Below are positions 17,082 to 25,308 of a stretch of DNA of 64,000 nt, piece by piece. The notes under the pieces were generated by a model that had not been told where the DNA came from, made no database searches, and saw only the letters and a program-made list of their open reading frames with translations. Each line of letters opens with the position of its first letter. Position 1 is the first letter of the stretch. The stretch is taken from NCBI GenBank assembly GCA_903953895.1, contig CAJBLH010000070.1:1-64000 (forward strand), given 5' to 3'. This DNA comes from an uncultured Desulfobacteraceae bacterium. GTDB taxonomy: Bacteria; Desulfobacterota; Desulfobacteria; Desulfobacterales; Desulfatirhabdiaceae. Made by a program: the position numbers and the translations under genes.

Positions 17082-18719
17082 TCACGATTCGCTCCGCCGC
17101 TTTTCCTCATCCCGGATTTCACGCCGCAGGAGTTTACCGACTTTGGATTTGGGCAGCATATCCCGAAATTCGATGTACTGGGGGACTTTGTAGCTGACCA
17201 GGGACTGTCGGCACCATGTGATCAGGTCATACCCGGTAATTCCCTTGATATCCTCCTTTAACACCACATAGGCCTTGATGCGCTCACCCACTTTTTCATC
17301 CGGAATGCCGACAACGCAGGTACTGACAACCGCCGGATGTTCCTGAAGCACTGCTTCGATCTCCGAAGCCGACACCCGGTACCCTTTATGCTTGATGGTA
17401 TCCATGGTGCGATCTACGAAATAAAGATTGCTATCCGCATCCATGCTCATGATATCGGCGGTGCGGTACCAGAGGCGGCCATCCAGTTTGACGAATGCAC
17501 TGGCGGTTTCTTCGGGTTTGTTGATATAGGCGCTGGCCATGTACTGCGAAGATACGATGAGTTCTCCGGGTTCACCCGGAGGAACCGGCTCCAGAAATGC
17601 CGGATTGACAATGCGGACTGTTTTGGAGGCTACCACCCGCCCCACGCTTTTGGGTGGATTTTCAATGTCGGTGGGGCACATGGCAACCCCGCCACAGGTC
17701 TCGGTGGCGCCGTATCCTTGAAAAATCGGCGTTCCGAACCGCTCTTTCCAGCGCCGGCTCACTTCCACCGGCAGTACGTCGCCGGCGCTGTACCAGTATT
17801 TTACGGAGCTGAGGTCGTACTGATCCAGTCGGTCATGCTCCAGCATCATGCGATAGAGGGTGGGCACGCCGATCATGGAACGCACCTGAAACCGGTAAAT
17901 GGCATCAAAGTTTGCATCCAGGTTGATTTTGGGTTGAACCAGAAGGGCGCCTCCGACCAGCAGGGTGGCCAGGCTGCACGTCTGTCCCAGAATGTGAAAC
18001 AGGGGGGCGTTGCCGAGAATCACGTTTTCCTCCACGGGAATGAGAGGCTCGCTGGTACGAATTTGCTCCAGGGCGGAGGTGAGGAATAGATCGTGGCTCA
18101 GCGGAACCCCCTTGGGATGCCGGGTGGTGCCGCCGGTGTAGAGAATTTCAGCCAGGGCTTGCCCGTCCGGCGAAATATCGGGCAGGGTGCTGTGGATGTG
18201 TTTGTTCAGAAGCTGTTTTATGGGAAACACATCCTTGCCGGTCGCTGTTTTTCCCTTGGGAATAATGTCAAAGAGATGTCCGAACCCGCGCTTCCACCAG
18301 GGCAGCAGATCAGCCATTCTGGCAACGATGACCTGTTTGATCCCGGTCTCGGTCAGCACCCGTTTCACATAACCGAAATTGGTATCCGCGCAGATAATGG
18401 TGGTGCATTCGCTGTCACGGGCGATGTAGCTTAAATCGCTGGGCGTGTAAATGGGGGTGATGGGAACGCAGACCGCACCTGTCCGTTGAATGCCCAGCCA
18501 GGAGATGATCCACTGGATGGAATTGGGCAGATAGATCATCACCCGACCGCCGGGCGTAACGCCCAGATCCAGGAGCGCTGCAGCAAATTGGCAGGCCATT
18601 TCCCGGACAGTGCGATAGCTGTAACGTGTTCCCAGATAAATAACGGCCGTATGGTCGCCGCGACGTTCGGCGACAGCTTCAAATGTTTGATAAACAGTGT
18701 GAAATGATATGTTTGGCAT
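17082..18719 (-). CDS. AMP-forming acyl-CoA ligase
   Basis: 545 residues of the ANL family. Motifs in order: P-loop YTGGTTRHPKGV (the usual Gly is Arg here), GYGATETCG, the RTADI and DRTMDTIKHKGYRVS hinge, and PKSKVGKLLRRE with the catalytic C-terminal Lys. It activates a carboxylic acid to acyl-AMP and then acyl-CoA. It starts three bases after livF ends and is clearly the last gene of the livKHMGF operon. The substrate imported by the transporter may thus be a carboxylate that is activated on entry (fatty, aromatic or branched). The substrate is inferred, not seen. Confidence 0.9.
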   Translation of the reverse strand: MPNISFHTVYQTFEAVAERRGDHTAVIYLGTRYSYRTVREMACQFAAALLDLGVTPGGRVMIYLPNSIQWIISWLGIQRTGAVCVPITPIYTPSDLSYIARDSECTTIICADTNFGYVKRVLTETGIKQVIVARMADLLPWWKRGFGHLFDIIPKGKTATGKDVFPIKQLLNKHIHSTLPDISPDGQALAEILYTGGTTRHPKGVPLSHDLFLTSALEQIRTSEPLIPVEENVILGNAPLFHILGQTCSLATLLVGGALLVQPKINLDANFDAIYRFQVRSMIGVPTLYRMMLEHDRLDQYDLSSVKYWYSAGDVLPVEVSRRWKERFGTPIFQGYGATETCGGVAMCPTDIENPPKSVGRVVASKTVRIVNPAFLEPVPPGEPGELIVSSQYMASAYINKPEETASAFVKLDGRLWYRTADIMSMDADSNLYFVDRTMDTIKHKGYRVSASEIEAVLQEHPAVVSTCVVGIPDEKVGERIKAYVVLKEDIKGITGYDLITWCRQSLVSYKVPQYIEFRDMLPKSKVGKLLRREIRDEEKRRSES

Positions 18720-18722
18720 TTG

Positions 18723-19469
18723 TTAGACCCCGAAGTAGGCGGCTTTGATTTCCGGATTGTTCATCAGCTCTTTCCCGGTTCCGGTGAGCGTGAGCATGCC
18801 GTTTTCCACCACGTATCCCCGGTTGATGACGGGCAGGACCGGGCGGGCGAACTGCTCGCTCAGGATTACCGTGATCCCTTCTGTTTTGTTGAGATCCAGG
18901 ATGGCGTCCATCACGGCTTTCTGCATCAGGGGGCTCAGGCCCAATAGCGGTTCATCCAGGAGCAACAACTCTGGCTTGACCACCAGCGCCATGCCGATGG
19001 CCAGCATCTGCTGCTCTCCGCCGCTTAAAAAACCGGCCTTGCGTTTGCGGAGACTTTCCAGGGTCGGAAACAGGGAATAGACATATTTCTTGACCTGAAT
19101 GATTTCGTGCCTTTTGCGCAGATATCCGGCAATCAGGAAGTTTTCTGCAACACTGCTTTCCGGAAAGATGGGATGGCGCTCCCGGGACAGCACAATGCCC
19201 ATTTTCACCCGCTGGTCGGGCGGACAATCGGAAATATCCTTTCCCTTGTACAGGACTCGGCCGTAAACAGTGATCCGCTCTCCGCCTTTTCGTTTCTCCT
19301 TGATCCGCATATCGATAATGAGCCCGGATAGGGTATTCATCAGGGTGGTCTTGCCGGCGCTGTTGGATCCGATCACACCGATGATTTCACCCGGCTTCAC
19401 CTGCATGCTGAACCCGTTCAGTGCCAGGGCGTTTTCAAAAAAAACCATCAAGTTTTCTGCTTCCAGCAT
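18723..19469 (-). CDS. livF: Branched-chain amino-acid-type ABC transporter ATPase LivF
   Basis: 248 residues. Walker A GSNSAGKTT near residue 37, signature FLSGGEQQMLAIGMAL near 143 and Walker B PELLLLDEPLLGLSP near 163. The short LivF-type C-terminus is present (VLPVINRGYVVENGMLTLTGTGKEL). It forms the ATPase pair with LivG, three bases upstream. The inserted segment MRIKEKRKGGERITVYG after the first helix is a little longer than usual. Confidence 0.93.
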   Translation of the reverse strand: MLEAENLMVFFENALALNGFSMQVKPGEIIGVIGSNSAGKTTLMNTLSGLIIDMRIKEKRKGGERITVYGRVLYKGKDISDCPPDQRVKMGIVLSRERHPIFPESSVAENFLIAGYLRKRHEIIQVKKYVYSLFPTLESLRKRKAGFLSGGEQQMLAIGMALVVKPELLLLDEPLLGLSPLMQKAVMDAILDLNKTEGITVILSEQFARPVLPVINRGYVVENGMLTLTGTGKELMNNPEIKAAYFGV

Positions 19470-19472
19470 ATG

Positions 19473-20237
19473 TCAGTCTCCTGAATCCGTTTCGCTGCCA
19501 AGATAAGCGCATTTGACCGCGTCATCTTCCATGACCGCGTCTGGGGGGCCGTCCGCGATCTTGCTGCCGTAGTTCATGACAATCACCCGGTCAGCGATCC
19601 GGAAAAGCTCCCTGAGGCGATGCTCGATCATGATGATGGTTTTTCCCTGTATCCGCATTTTCTCGATGATTGGCACGATGCTGGCCACCTCTGCCAGGCT
19701 GAGGCCCGAAAACAGCTCATCCAGAATCACCAGATCCGGTTGAAGCGCAATGGCTTTTGCCAGTTCCAGCCGTTTCAGATACCCCTGAGGCAGGGCGCCG
19801 GCGGGTTTGTAGGCGACAAACGAATCCCGCTCAAACCCCACCTCCTCCAGAAGGTCCAGGGCCATGGCGTCCCGGTCCCCGTATCGGCCGCCCACCAGGC
19901 CCTTGGCCCGCGGCGAATAAAGCGGAATGATCATGTTTTTAAAGGCCGGTAATTGATAAAACGGGCGGACCATCTGAAATGTTCTGGCAATGCCGAGCCG
20001 GACAATCTGGTGCGGGGGCAGGTGGTGGATGGGGCTGCCTTTGTACAGGACTTTTCCGGAAGTGGGTTTGACAAACCGGGTGATCAGATTCACCAGGGTG
20101 GTCTTGCCCGAACCGTTCGGGCCGATCACGCCCAGGAGTTCCCCCGGCATAATGGCGAAAGACACATTCAGCAGGGCCTGTACGCCGCCGAATGCTTTGG
20201 AGAGACGGACGGTTTCTAGAAGGGGTTCTGTACTCAT
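19473..20237 (-). CDS. livG: Branched-chain amino-acid-type ABC transporter ATPase LivG
   Basis: 254 residues. ATG 20237 was chosen because GAGGTGG precedes it and it overlaps the livM stop as ATGA; the longer upstream frame runs into livM. Walker A GPNGSGKTT, signature LPQGYLKRLELAKAIAL (LPQG in place of LSGG) and Walker B PDLVILDELFSGLS, with Leu where Pro is usual after DE. The C-terminus has the LivG-type IADGPPDAVMEDDAVKCAYLG. Confidence 0.92.
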   Translation of the reverse strand: MSTEPLLETVRLSKAFGGVQALLNVSFAIMPGELLGVIGPNGSGKTTLVNLITRFVKPTSGKVLYKGSPIHHLPPHQIVRLGIARTFQMVRPFYQLPAFKNMIIPLYSPRAKGLVGGRYGDRDAMALDLLEEVGFERDSFVAYKPAGALPQGYLKRLELAKAIALQPDLVILDELFSGLSLAEVASIVPIIEKMRIQGKTIIMIEHRLRELFRIADRVIVMNYGSKIADGPPDAVMEDDAVKCAYLGSETDSGD

Positions 20238-21238
20238 TTTTCCACCTCGACCCAGCGTTCGAACTGATGATATTTTCGCTCCATATAGTGAAAAACGCCT
20301 TCTGGCAGAGCGACGATGCATACCACCAGAAAAACCCCGTAGAATACGATCCGAAGTCCGCCGATACCCCGCAGCAATTCGGAAAGTGGCACCAGAATGA
20401 ATGCGCCCATCGCGGCGCCGGCCAGGGTTCCCGGCCCCCCCACCACAGCGGCGGCAATGGGAAGGATGGAGTAATCCAGCGCAAAGACCGGCATGCCGAC
20501 AAACATGTAAACATGGGTCATGAAAGCGCCGGCGAACGCGCCGATGCTGGCGGCGATAAACAGGGCCTGGGCCTTGAACCAGTAGATATTGATGCCGGCA
20601 TTGATCACCGAGCGGTCATTGTCGCTGATGCCCTTTAACACCAGACCGTAGTCCGAGTCCATGAGGCGCCGGAACCCAAACAACACCGCCAGAAAGACAA
20701 TGACGATCAGATACACCTCGAACCCGGCGGATGGCAGCGGGTCCATGCCGCTTAAGCCTTCCGTGCCGCCGAATATTTTCGTGGCCTCGATCACCCGCAC
20801 CAGCATCAGGGGGATAATCAGGGTCACCATGGAAAAATAAACTCCCCGCAGTCTCAGGACGGGCAGCAGCAGTACCGTGCTGATCAGCCCGCCAAAGAGC
20901 GCGGCCAGCGGCAGGGTGATCAACGGAGAAAATCCCCAGTAATGGTTCATGATCCCCGCACAGTACGCGCCGGTTCCGAAAAACAGGGCCTGACCCAGAG
21001 AAATCATGCCGCTTTGGGACAGGATATCCCAGGAGATGGCCAGCAAGGCGAATACGGCCACGGATATCAGCACTTTCTGCCAGTAAACACTCAAGACAAG
21101 GGGAAGAGCCAGGCACACGACGACCGGCAGCAGGCGGGGCCCGGCCAGATAAAGCATTTCCCGCCAGGAACAGAGGACAAAAATATCCTGAGACCTTGCC
21201 TTGATACCCCGATCGATCCGCTCTTTGCGCGTTTTCAC
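20234..21238 (-). CDS. livM: Branched-chain amino-acid-type ABC permease LivM
   Basis: 334 residues, GTG start at 21238. A cytoplasmic basic N-terminus is followed by about ten hydrophobic helices. The LivM hallmark SQSGMISLGQALFFGTGAYCAG lies near residue 90, and GGPGTLAGAAMGAFILVPLSELLR near 275. It pairs with LivH to form the channel. Overlap with livG and the five-base gap to livH mark a single transcript. Confidence 0.93.
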   Translation of the reverse strand: MKTRKERIDRGIKARSQDIFVLCSWREMLYLAGPRLLPVVVCLALPLVLSVYWQKVLISVAVFALLAISWDILSQSGMISLGQALFFGTGAYCAGIMNHYWGFSPLITLPLAALFGGLISTVLLLPVLRLRGVYFSMVTLIIPLMLVRVIEATKIFGGTEGLSGMDPLPSAGFEVYLIVIVFLAVLFGFRRLMDSDYGLVLKGISDNDRSVINAGINIYWFKAQALFIAASIGAFAGAFMTHVYMFVGMPVFALDYSILPIAAAVVGGPGTLAGAAMGAFILVPLSELLRGIGGLRIVFYGVFLVVCIVALPEGVFHYMERKYHQFERWVEVEK

Positions 21239-21242
21239 AGTC

Positions 21243-22121
21243 TTAAATCCTTTCTTCCAGTTCTTTCTGTTTGCCGAAAATTCCGGACGGTTTGATGACC
21301 AGAACCAGGAGAAGCGCTGCCAGGCTGACGATCATGGTCCAGTGCGAGCCGATATAGGAATCGGTAAAGCGTTCCGCAAAACCGATCACAACGCTTGCGA
21401 TGATAACGCCCCCGCTGCTGCCAAGACCGCCGATGATGCATACGGCCAATGCCTTTATCAATACATCATAGCCTTCCTCCGGCGAGATGCTGCCCAGGGG
21501 AACGATCACAGTGGCGGCAATGGCGGCAAGCCCCGCCCCGAAAGAAACCGCCATTCTGGCGATGCGATCCGGGTCCATGCCGAATGTCAGGGAGGTGCGC
21601 TCATCCTGCGCAATTCCTCTGAAAGCCAGCCCCAGGTGGGTGTAATGGGTGAACAGCCACAGAGCGATGATCAGCACCACGGCGAACGCCACGATCAGCA
21701 GTCGCTGGGCATCCACGTAAGCATCGCCGATCAAGAAGCTTTTATCTACGAAGACGGGCAGCGTGTATTCAAATCCGACAAAACCGAAATACCGGAACAG
21801 CTCCAGCACGGACAGGCCGATACCGAAGGTGGCGATGACCTCAGAAAGCGTCTGGCCCTTGATGCGAATGATCACAAAGCGGTACATCAGTGCGCCCGCA
21901 AGGGTGGTCAGGCTGATGGAAATCAGCACTGCCAGGGGATAGGGCAGGTGGGCCATATGGATGAGCATCCAGACTCCGTAAGCCGCCATCACATAAAAGG
22001 CGCCGTAGGCAAAGTTGGCCACGCCGCTGATCCCGAAAGTCAGATTGAAACCAATGGCGGTGAGCGCAAGAATTGCGCTGTTGATGATGGCGTAAAGGAT
22101 GGTTCCGGTCAGCATCGTCAT
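21243..22121 (-). CDS. livH: Branched-chain amino-acid-type ABC permease LivH
   Basis: 292 residues with eight or so membrane helices. Family motifs: LTAIGFNLTFGISGVANFAYGAFYVMAAY near the N-terminus and IGGLGSSGGVIIASVVIGFAE near residue 235. It partners LivM. The gene follows the livK binding-protein gene by eight bases. Confidence 0.93.
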   Translation of the reverse strand: MTMLTGTILYAIINSAILALTAIGFNLTFGISGVANFAYGAFYVMAAYGVWMLIHMAHLPYPLAVLISISLTTLAGALMYRFVIIRIKGQTLSEVIATFGIGLSVLELFRYFGFVGFEYTLPVFVDKSFLIGDAYVDAQRLLIVAFAVVLIIALWLFTHYTHLGLAFRGIAQDERTSLTFGMDPDRIARMAVSFGAGLAAIAATVIVPLGSISPEEGYDVLIKALAVCIIGGLGSSGGVIIASVVIGFAERFTDSYIGSHWTMIVSLAALLLVLVIKPSGIFGKQKELEERI

Positions 22122-22129
22122 TTCTCCGA

Positions 22130-23413
22130 TTATTTGGCTGACGTTAATCCAGCCGGCAGTTGAATTTTCCCCTCAGCCAGACTTGTGGGAAACACAATCT
22201 GGCGCTTGCCTTCGGTGGTCCACTGAAAGATGGCGGCTACCGCGGATTCTTCCGGATTCATGTCGTAAATCACCTGATGACCCGCATCAAATTTTACCCG
22301 GCCGAGTACCCCCTGGCGGTCGGTTTTGATCAATTCCGCCACAATGGCGTCCGCGTCGGTGCTGCCTGCCCGCCCAATGGCATCGGCCAGAATATAGACC
22401 GAGTCATATGCCGGCCCCGGCCCGTGTCCGGCCTCGATTGGAGATCCAAACTGTTTGGCATACGCTTCTTGAAATGCCATGGATTTTGGAACTTTAGGAG
22501 AGCCGATGGCGCTGCCCAGTTCGAAAATGCAGTTGATAGCTCCGGCGATTTTTCCGTCAAAAGTTTTCCAGGCTCCCGGTCCGGCCAGGGGCGAAATGAA
22601 ACCAGCCATCAGACACGGCACCTTCATGGTATTCCATTGTTTCACCAGGATGCCGCTTTGGGGCATGTCAAAGATCGGAAGAATCACCTGGGCTCCCGAG
22701 GCTTTGGCCTTCATCAGGGTGGATGAAAAATCAGCGGTTCCGGTGGGATAGCTCTCCTGTCCGACAATGGTCCAGCCGGCTTTCTCGAAATATGTCTGAC
22801 TGATGATTTCTGCGGTCTTGCGCGCCCAGTCGACATCCTGGTTCATGATATAAACCTTGGTGAAACCGTATTCCGCATTGATAAAGCCCATGGTGCCGGC
22901 AAGGTATTTCACCAGGTATTTGGCATTCAGAGCCAGGCGGAAGATGTATTTATACTTTTCAGGGTCCTGCTTCACCTTTTCTTCCGAAGCCGGCGTCATG
23001 GCAATGGCGCCCAAAAGTGGCACTTTATATTTGGCAATGATGTCCATGCCGGCCATCAGCGCTTCGGAACGGAAAGGGCCCACCAGCAGGGCGGCCGGTT
23101 TTTTTTCCAGGATAAGCTTTTCGATTCCCAACAGAGCCTCTGGTACCGGCACCCCCGGCGCTGCATCGCGGATGTCGATAGATTCGACTTTAAATGGTCG
23201 TTTTTCCGAACCGACGGTCACGCCGCCTGCGCTGTTGATTTCCGTTACAGCCAGTTCCACGGCTTTAAGCGCTTCCTTGCCTTCCAGAAATCCGGTGGAT
23301 GTAGGCACGCCGATGACGATGGGCTCAGCCGCCAGGGCAGCTCCCGGGCCGATCAGGAACAAACATAACAGCACTGGAACCCAGCAAAAAAACAGATATT
23401 GTTTTCTTTTCAT
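22130..23413 (-). CDS. livK: Periplasmic ligand-binding protein LivK type
   Basis: 427 residues. ATG 23413 was chosen because GGGAGG is upstream and a signal peptide follows (MKRKQYLFFCWVPVLLCLF, ending ALAAEP). Type I periplasmic-binding fold: IVIGVPTSTGFLEGKEAL, AVTEINSAGGV, KLILEKKPAALLVGPFRSEA, then the second lobe with AYDSVYILADAIGRAGSTDADAIV. Many family members bind branched amino acids, but relatives bind amides, urea or aromatic and aliphatic carboxylates. The acyl-CoA ligase at the end of the operon favours a carboxylate here. Confidence 0.9.
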   Translation of the reverse strand: MKRKQYLFFCWVPVLLCLFLIGPGAALAAEPIVIGVPTSTGFLEGKEALKAVELAVTEINSAGGVTVGSEKRPFKVESIDIRDAAPGVPVPEALLGIEKLILEKKPAALLVGPFRSEALMAGMDIIAKYKVPLLGAIAMTPASEEKVKQDPEKYKYIFRLALNAKYLVKYLAGTMGFINAEYGFTKVYIMNQDVDWARKTAEIISQTYFEKAGWTIVGQESYPTGTADFSSTLMKAKASGAQVILPIFDMPQSGILVKQWNTMKVPCLMAGFISPLAGPGAWKTFDGKIAGAINCIFELGSAIGSPKVPKSMAFQEAYAKQFGSPIEAGHGPGPAYDSVYILADAIGRAGSTDADAIVAELIKTDRQGVLGRVKFDAGHQVIYDMNPEESAVAAIFQWTTEGKRQIVFPTSLAEGKIQLPAGLTSAK

Positions 23414-24089
23414 GTGATAACCTCCCCCGTTTATTGATGCTTGTTTTGACGAAAAAGTTTGCCTCGGATTAAAAAAGTGGAACATGATTCTCCAATATAG
23501 ATAAAACGCTGATGATTCCTTGTGTGATTGGTTGTGCAACGGTTGTGTTGATGCGTAATTTTTTATTCAACTATATGTTAATAAAGATAATATCAACGAT
23601 TGATTGGTATTTTATATATATGGATATGTTACATTAATCAATAGAATTCAATTCATTTATTGATCAAAATTAATCAATTGGTGCTGAATATATCTGAATT
23701 TCAGGAGATTCGAAGCCTGTTTCGAAGCGAAACACGCTGTGGGGTTATCTAAGGACAAATTTGGCGGATAAGGAATCAACGATCCTTATCTATTGGCGAA
23801 GCTTGCCGGAGGTGGTATGGATAATGAATCCAGCAAATTGTCGAAATAATACGAGAGGCGGCAACATATGTATACTGCAAGTTGTTTCAAACTGCGCTTT
23901 TATACCCCAACCCCAACCCTCCCCCGCTGGGGGAGGGAGTTTTTATTGCTTTTTCAAGTGGAGAAGTCACATATTGCTCCTCCCCCCAGCGGGGGGAGGC
24001 TGGGAGGGGGGCCAGAACGATGATCAAGGCCAAAAAATTGATCAATACCACACTTCATGAGATTATCAATGTTACAGGAATCTGAGAAA
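23414..24089. other. Long intergenic region between livK and a broken restriction gene
   Basis: About 676 bases. The first 290 are very AT-rich and should hold the livK promoter on the minus strand, though I cannot fix its boxes. A small dyad GATAAGGA/TCCTTATC lies at 23767-23789. The region 23903-24013 holds a G/C-palindromic repeat, annotated separately. No convincing gene is seen; the open frames here are short and low-complexity. Confidence 0.6.
23903..24013. repeat. Paired G/C-rich palindromes (MITE-like element)
   Basis: Two perfect nine-base hairpins face each other. One is at 23917-23937 (CCCTCCCCC, loop gct, GGGGGAGGG). The other is at 23979-23999 (CCTCCCCCC, loop agc, GGGGGGAGG). 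They are separated by 41 bases of ordinary sequence, with further runs of C outside the left one and G outside the right one. The two ends are thus rough inverted copies, as in a small non-autonomous insertion or an extragenic palindrome. It lies just upstream of a decayed restriction gene. Confidence 0.65.
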
Positions 24090-24628
24090 ATGAATAAAGA
24101 AATTGACCGAGCAGTGTCTCATTACTGGATGACGCGCCACTCTCAACGGGAAAAACAGAAAAAGAGAGGTGTAGATGATGCTGGTCTAAGAAGTGCTGTG
24201 ACCGGTGGGGCCCAAATGGACGGGTTTATAAATCTCTTTACCAATTTGATAAATGAAGCCGTATCGGAGAGAAATACATTTTTCATAAAAAACACTTGGA
24301 ACTCCCTGGCTTTTTACGTCTCACCAAAGAATGGGATTTGCTTGTGGTAAAGAATGGTCAGTTGATAGCAGCCTTAGAGGCAAAATCTCAAGTTGGGCCA
24401 TCTTTTGGAAACATTTTCAATAGTAGAACCGAAGAAGCAATGGGAACGGCACTCGACCCCTGGACCGCTTTCAGAGAGGGAGCCTTCAATGGAGGACGTC
24501 AACCTTACCTTGGATATTTCTTTATGCTTGAAGATTGTGAGGCATCAAAACCACCCGATATCAGTAAGCATAAGACAGCCATGTACCGATTTTTTTCATC
24601 TGCCATGGATTCGGGTTTAAAATCTTGA
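24090..24628 (+). pseudogene. Broken type II restriction endonuclease, XhoI/PaeR7I family
   Basis: Frame one, from ATG 24090, reads EIDRAVSHYWMTRHSQREKQ, then RSAVTGGAQMDGFINLF. After the A-run near 24290 a second frame takes over as LELPGFLRLTKEWDLLVV, then LIAALEAKSQVGPSFGNIF and GYFFMLEDCEASK. This is the order and wording of PaeR7I/XhoI enzymes (known to cut CTCGAG), including the PD-(D/E)XK catalytic core EWDLLVV...EAKSQ. One frameshift splits it, and it stops after about 180 residues where family members run to about 245, so the C-terminus is also gone. No cognate DNA methyltransferase lies nearby. Confidence 0.88.
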
Positions 24629-24652
24629 TTTAAAATGTTATGAATCAAGATT
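24621..24652. terminator. Stem-loop at the end of the restriction-gene remnant
   Basis: A perfect ten-base inverted repeat, AATCTTGATT at 24621-24630 and AATCAAGATT at 24643-24652, with a 12-base AT-rich loop. It overlaps the stop codon of the remnant. There is no T-run after it, so it is a weak terminator at best. The outer flanks (GGATTCG on both sides, inverted) extend the symmetry with a bulge, which could also mark a deletion or insertion junction. Confidence 0.4.
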
Positions 24653-24776
24653 CGAATCCGGGAAAGGCATGCTATCTATGGGATGTCATCCTTTATTTTC
24701 GATCATTTGTAAGATAACAAAACACAGGGGAGATCGCAGCAGGAGATCTTCGCCTTGACCGACAGGAAGTGCGCCA

Positions 24777-25274
24777 ATGAGCAGACTTGACAGTTTTATT
24801 CGGCGGATGCTTGCCCAGCGGGCATGTCTGAACTGGGCTGCCGAAGCGGTTGCCGATATTGCCGGACCGGTACTGGAACTGGGCCTTGGTAATGGACGTA
24901 CATATGACCATCTGCGGGAAATCCTGCCGGAAAGAGATATCTACGTTTTTGAGCGGGAAATCCGGGCCCATGCATTGTCTCTTCCGCCGGAGCGATATCT
25001 GATTCTTGGAGACATCGCAGATACCTTGATTTCTGCGGTTTCACTGCTGCCTGCAAAGGCGGCTCTGGCTCATGTTGACCTGGGTACCAGCGATGCCGGG
25101 GCTTATGAAGCACTTGCCTTGCGAATCGGATGGCTCTTGAAGCCGCTGATGAAACCCGACGGCATCATCGTTTCCAATGTCTGCCTTCGGGTTTCGGAAC
25201 TGATATCCCTCGACACGCCATCTGGCGTGAAACCTGGCAGGTATTACATTTACCGGGTTTCCGCAGCCCGTTGA
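24777..25274 (+). CDS. Small SAM-dependent methyltransferase (Methyltransf_17-like)
   Basis: 165 residues. Class I methyltransferase core: motif I GPVLELGLGNGRTYDHLRE near residue 30 for SAM binding, acidic end of strand 2 DIYVFEREIRAH, and a later strand KAALAHVDLGTSD. Length and wording fit the small PF12692-type S-adenosylmethionine methyltransferases found in proteobacteria, whose substrate is unknown. It is followed 34 bases on by the spermidine-synthase-like gene and may be co-transcribed. Confidence 0.78.
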   Translation: MSRLDSFIRRMLAQRACLNWAAEAVADIAGPVLELGLGNGRTYDHLREILPERDIYVFEREIRAHALSLPPERYLILGDIADTLISAVSLLPAKAALAHVDLGTSDAGAYEALALRIGWLLKPLMKPDGIIVSNVCLRVSELISLDTPSGVKPGRYYIYRVSAAR

Positions 25275-25308
25275 TTCGCCACACTTCAAAAAAACTGGAA
25301 AAGCGCAT

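Noticed and set aside
24640-24665. TTCGAATCC motif resembling a tRNA T-loop
   Set aside because: The flanking five bases do not pair as a T-stem, and no acceptor, D or anticodon arm can be built. It belongs to the hairpin at 24621-24652.
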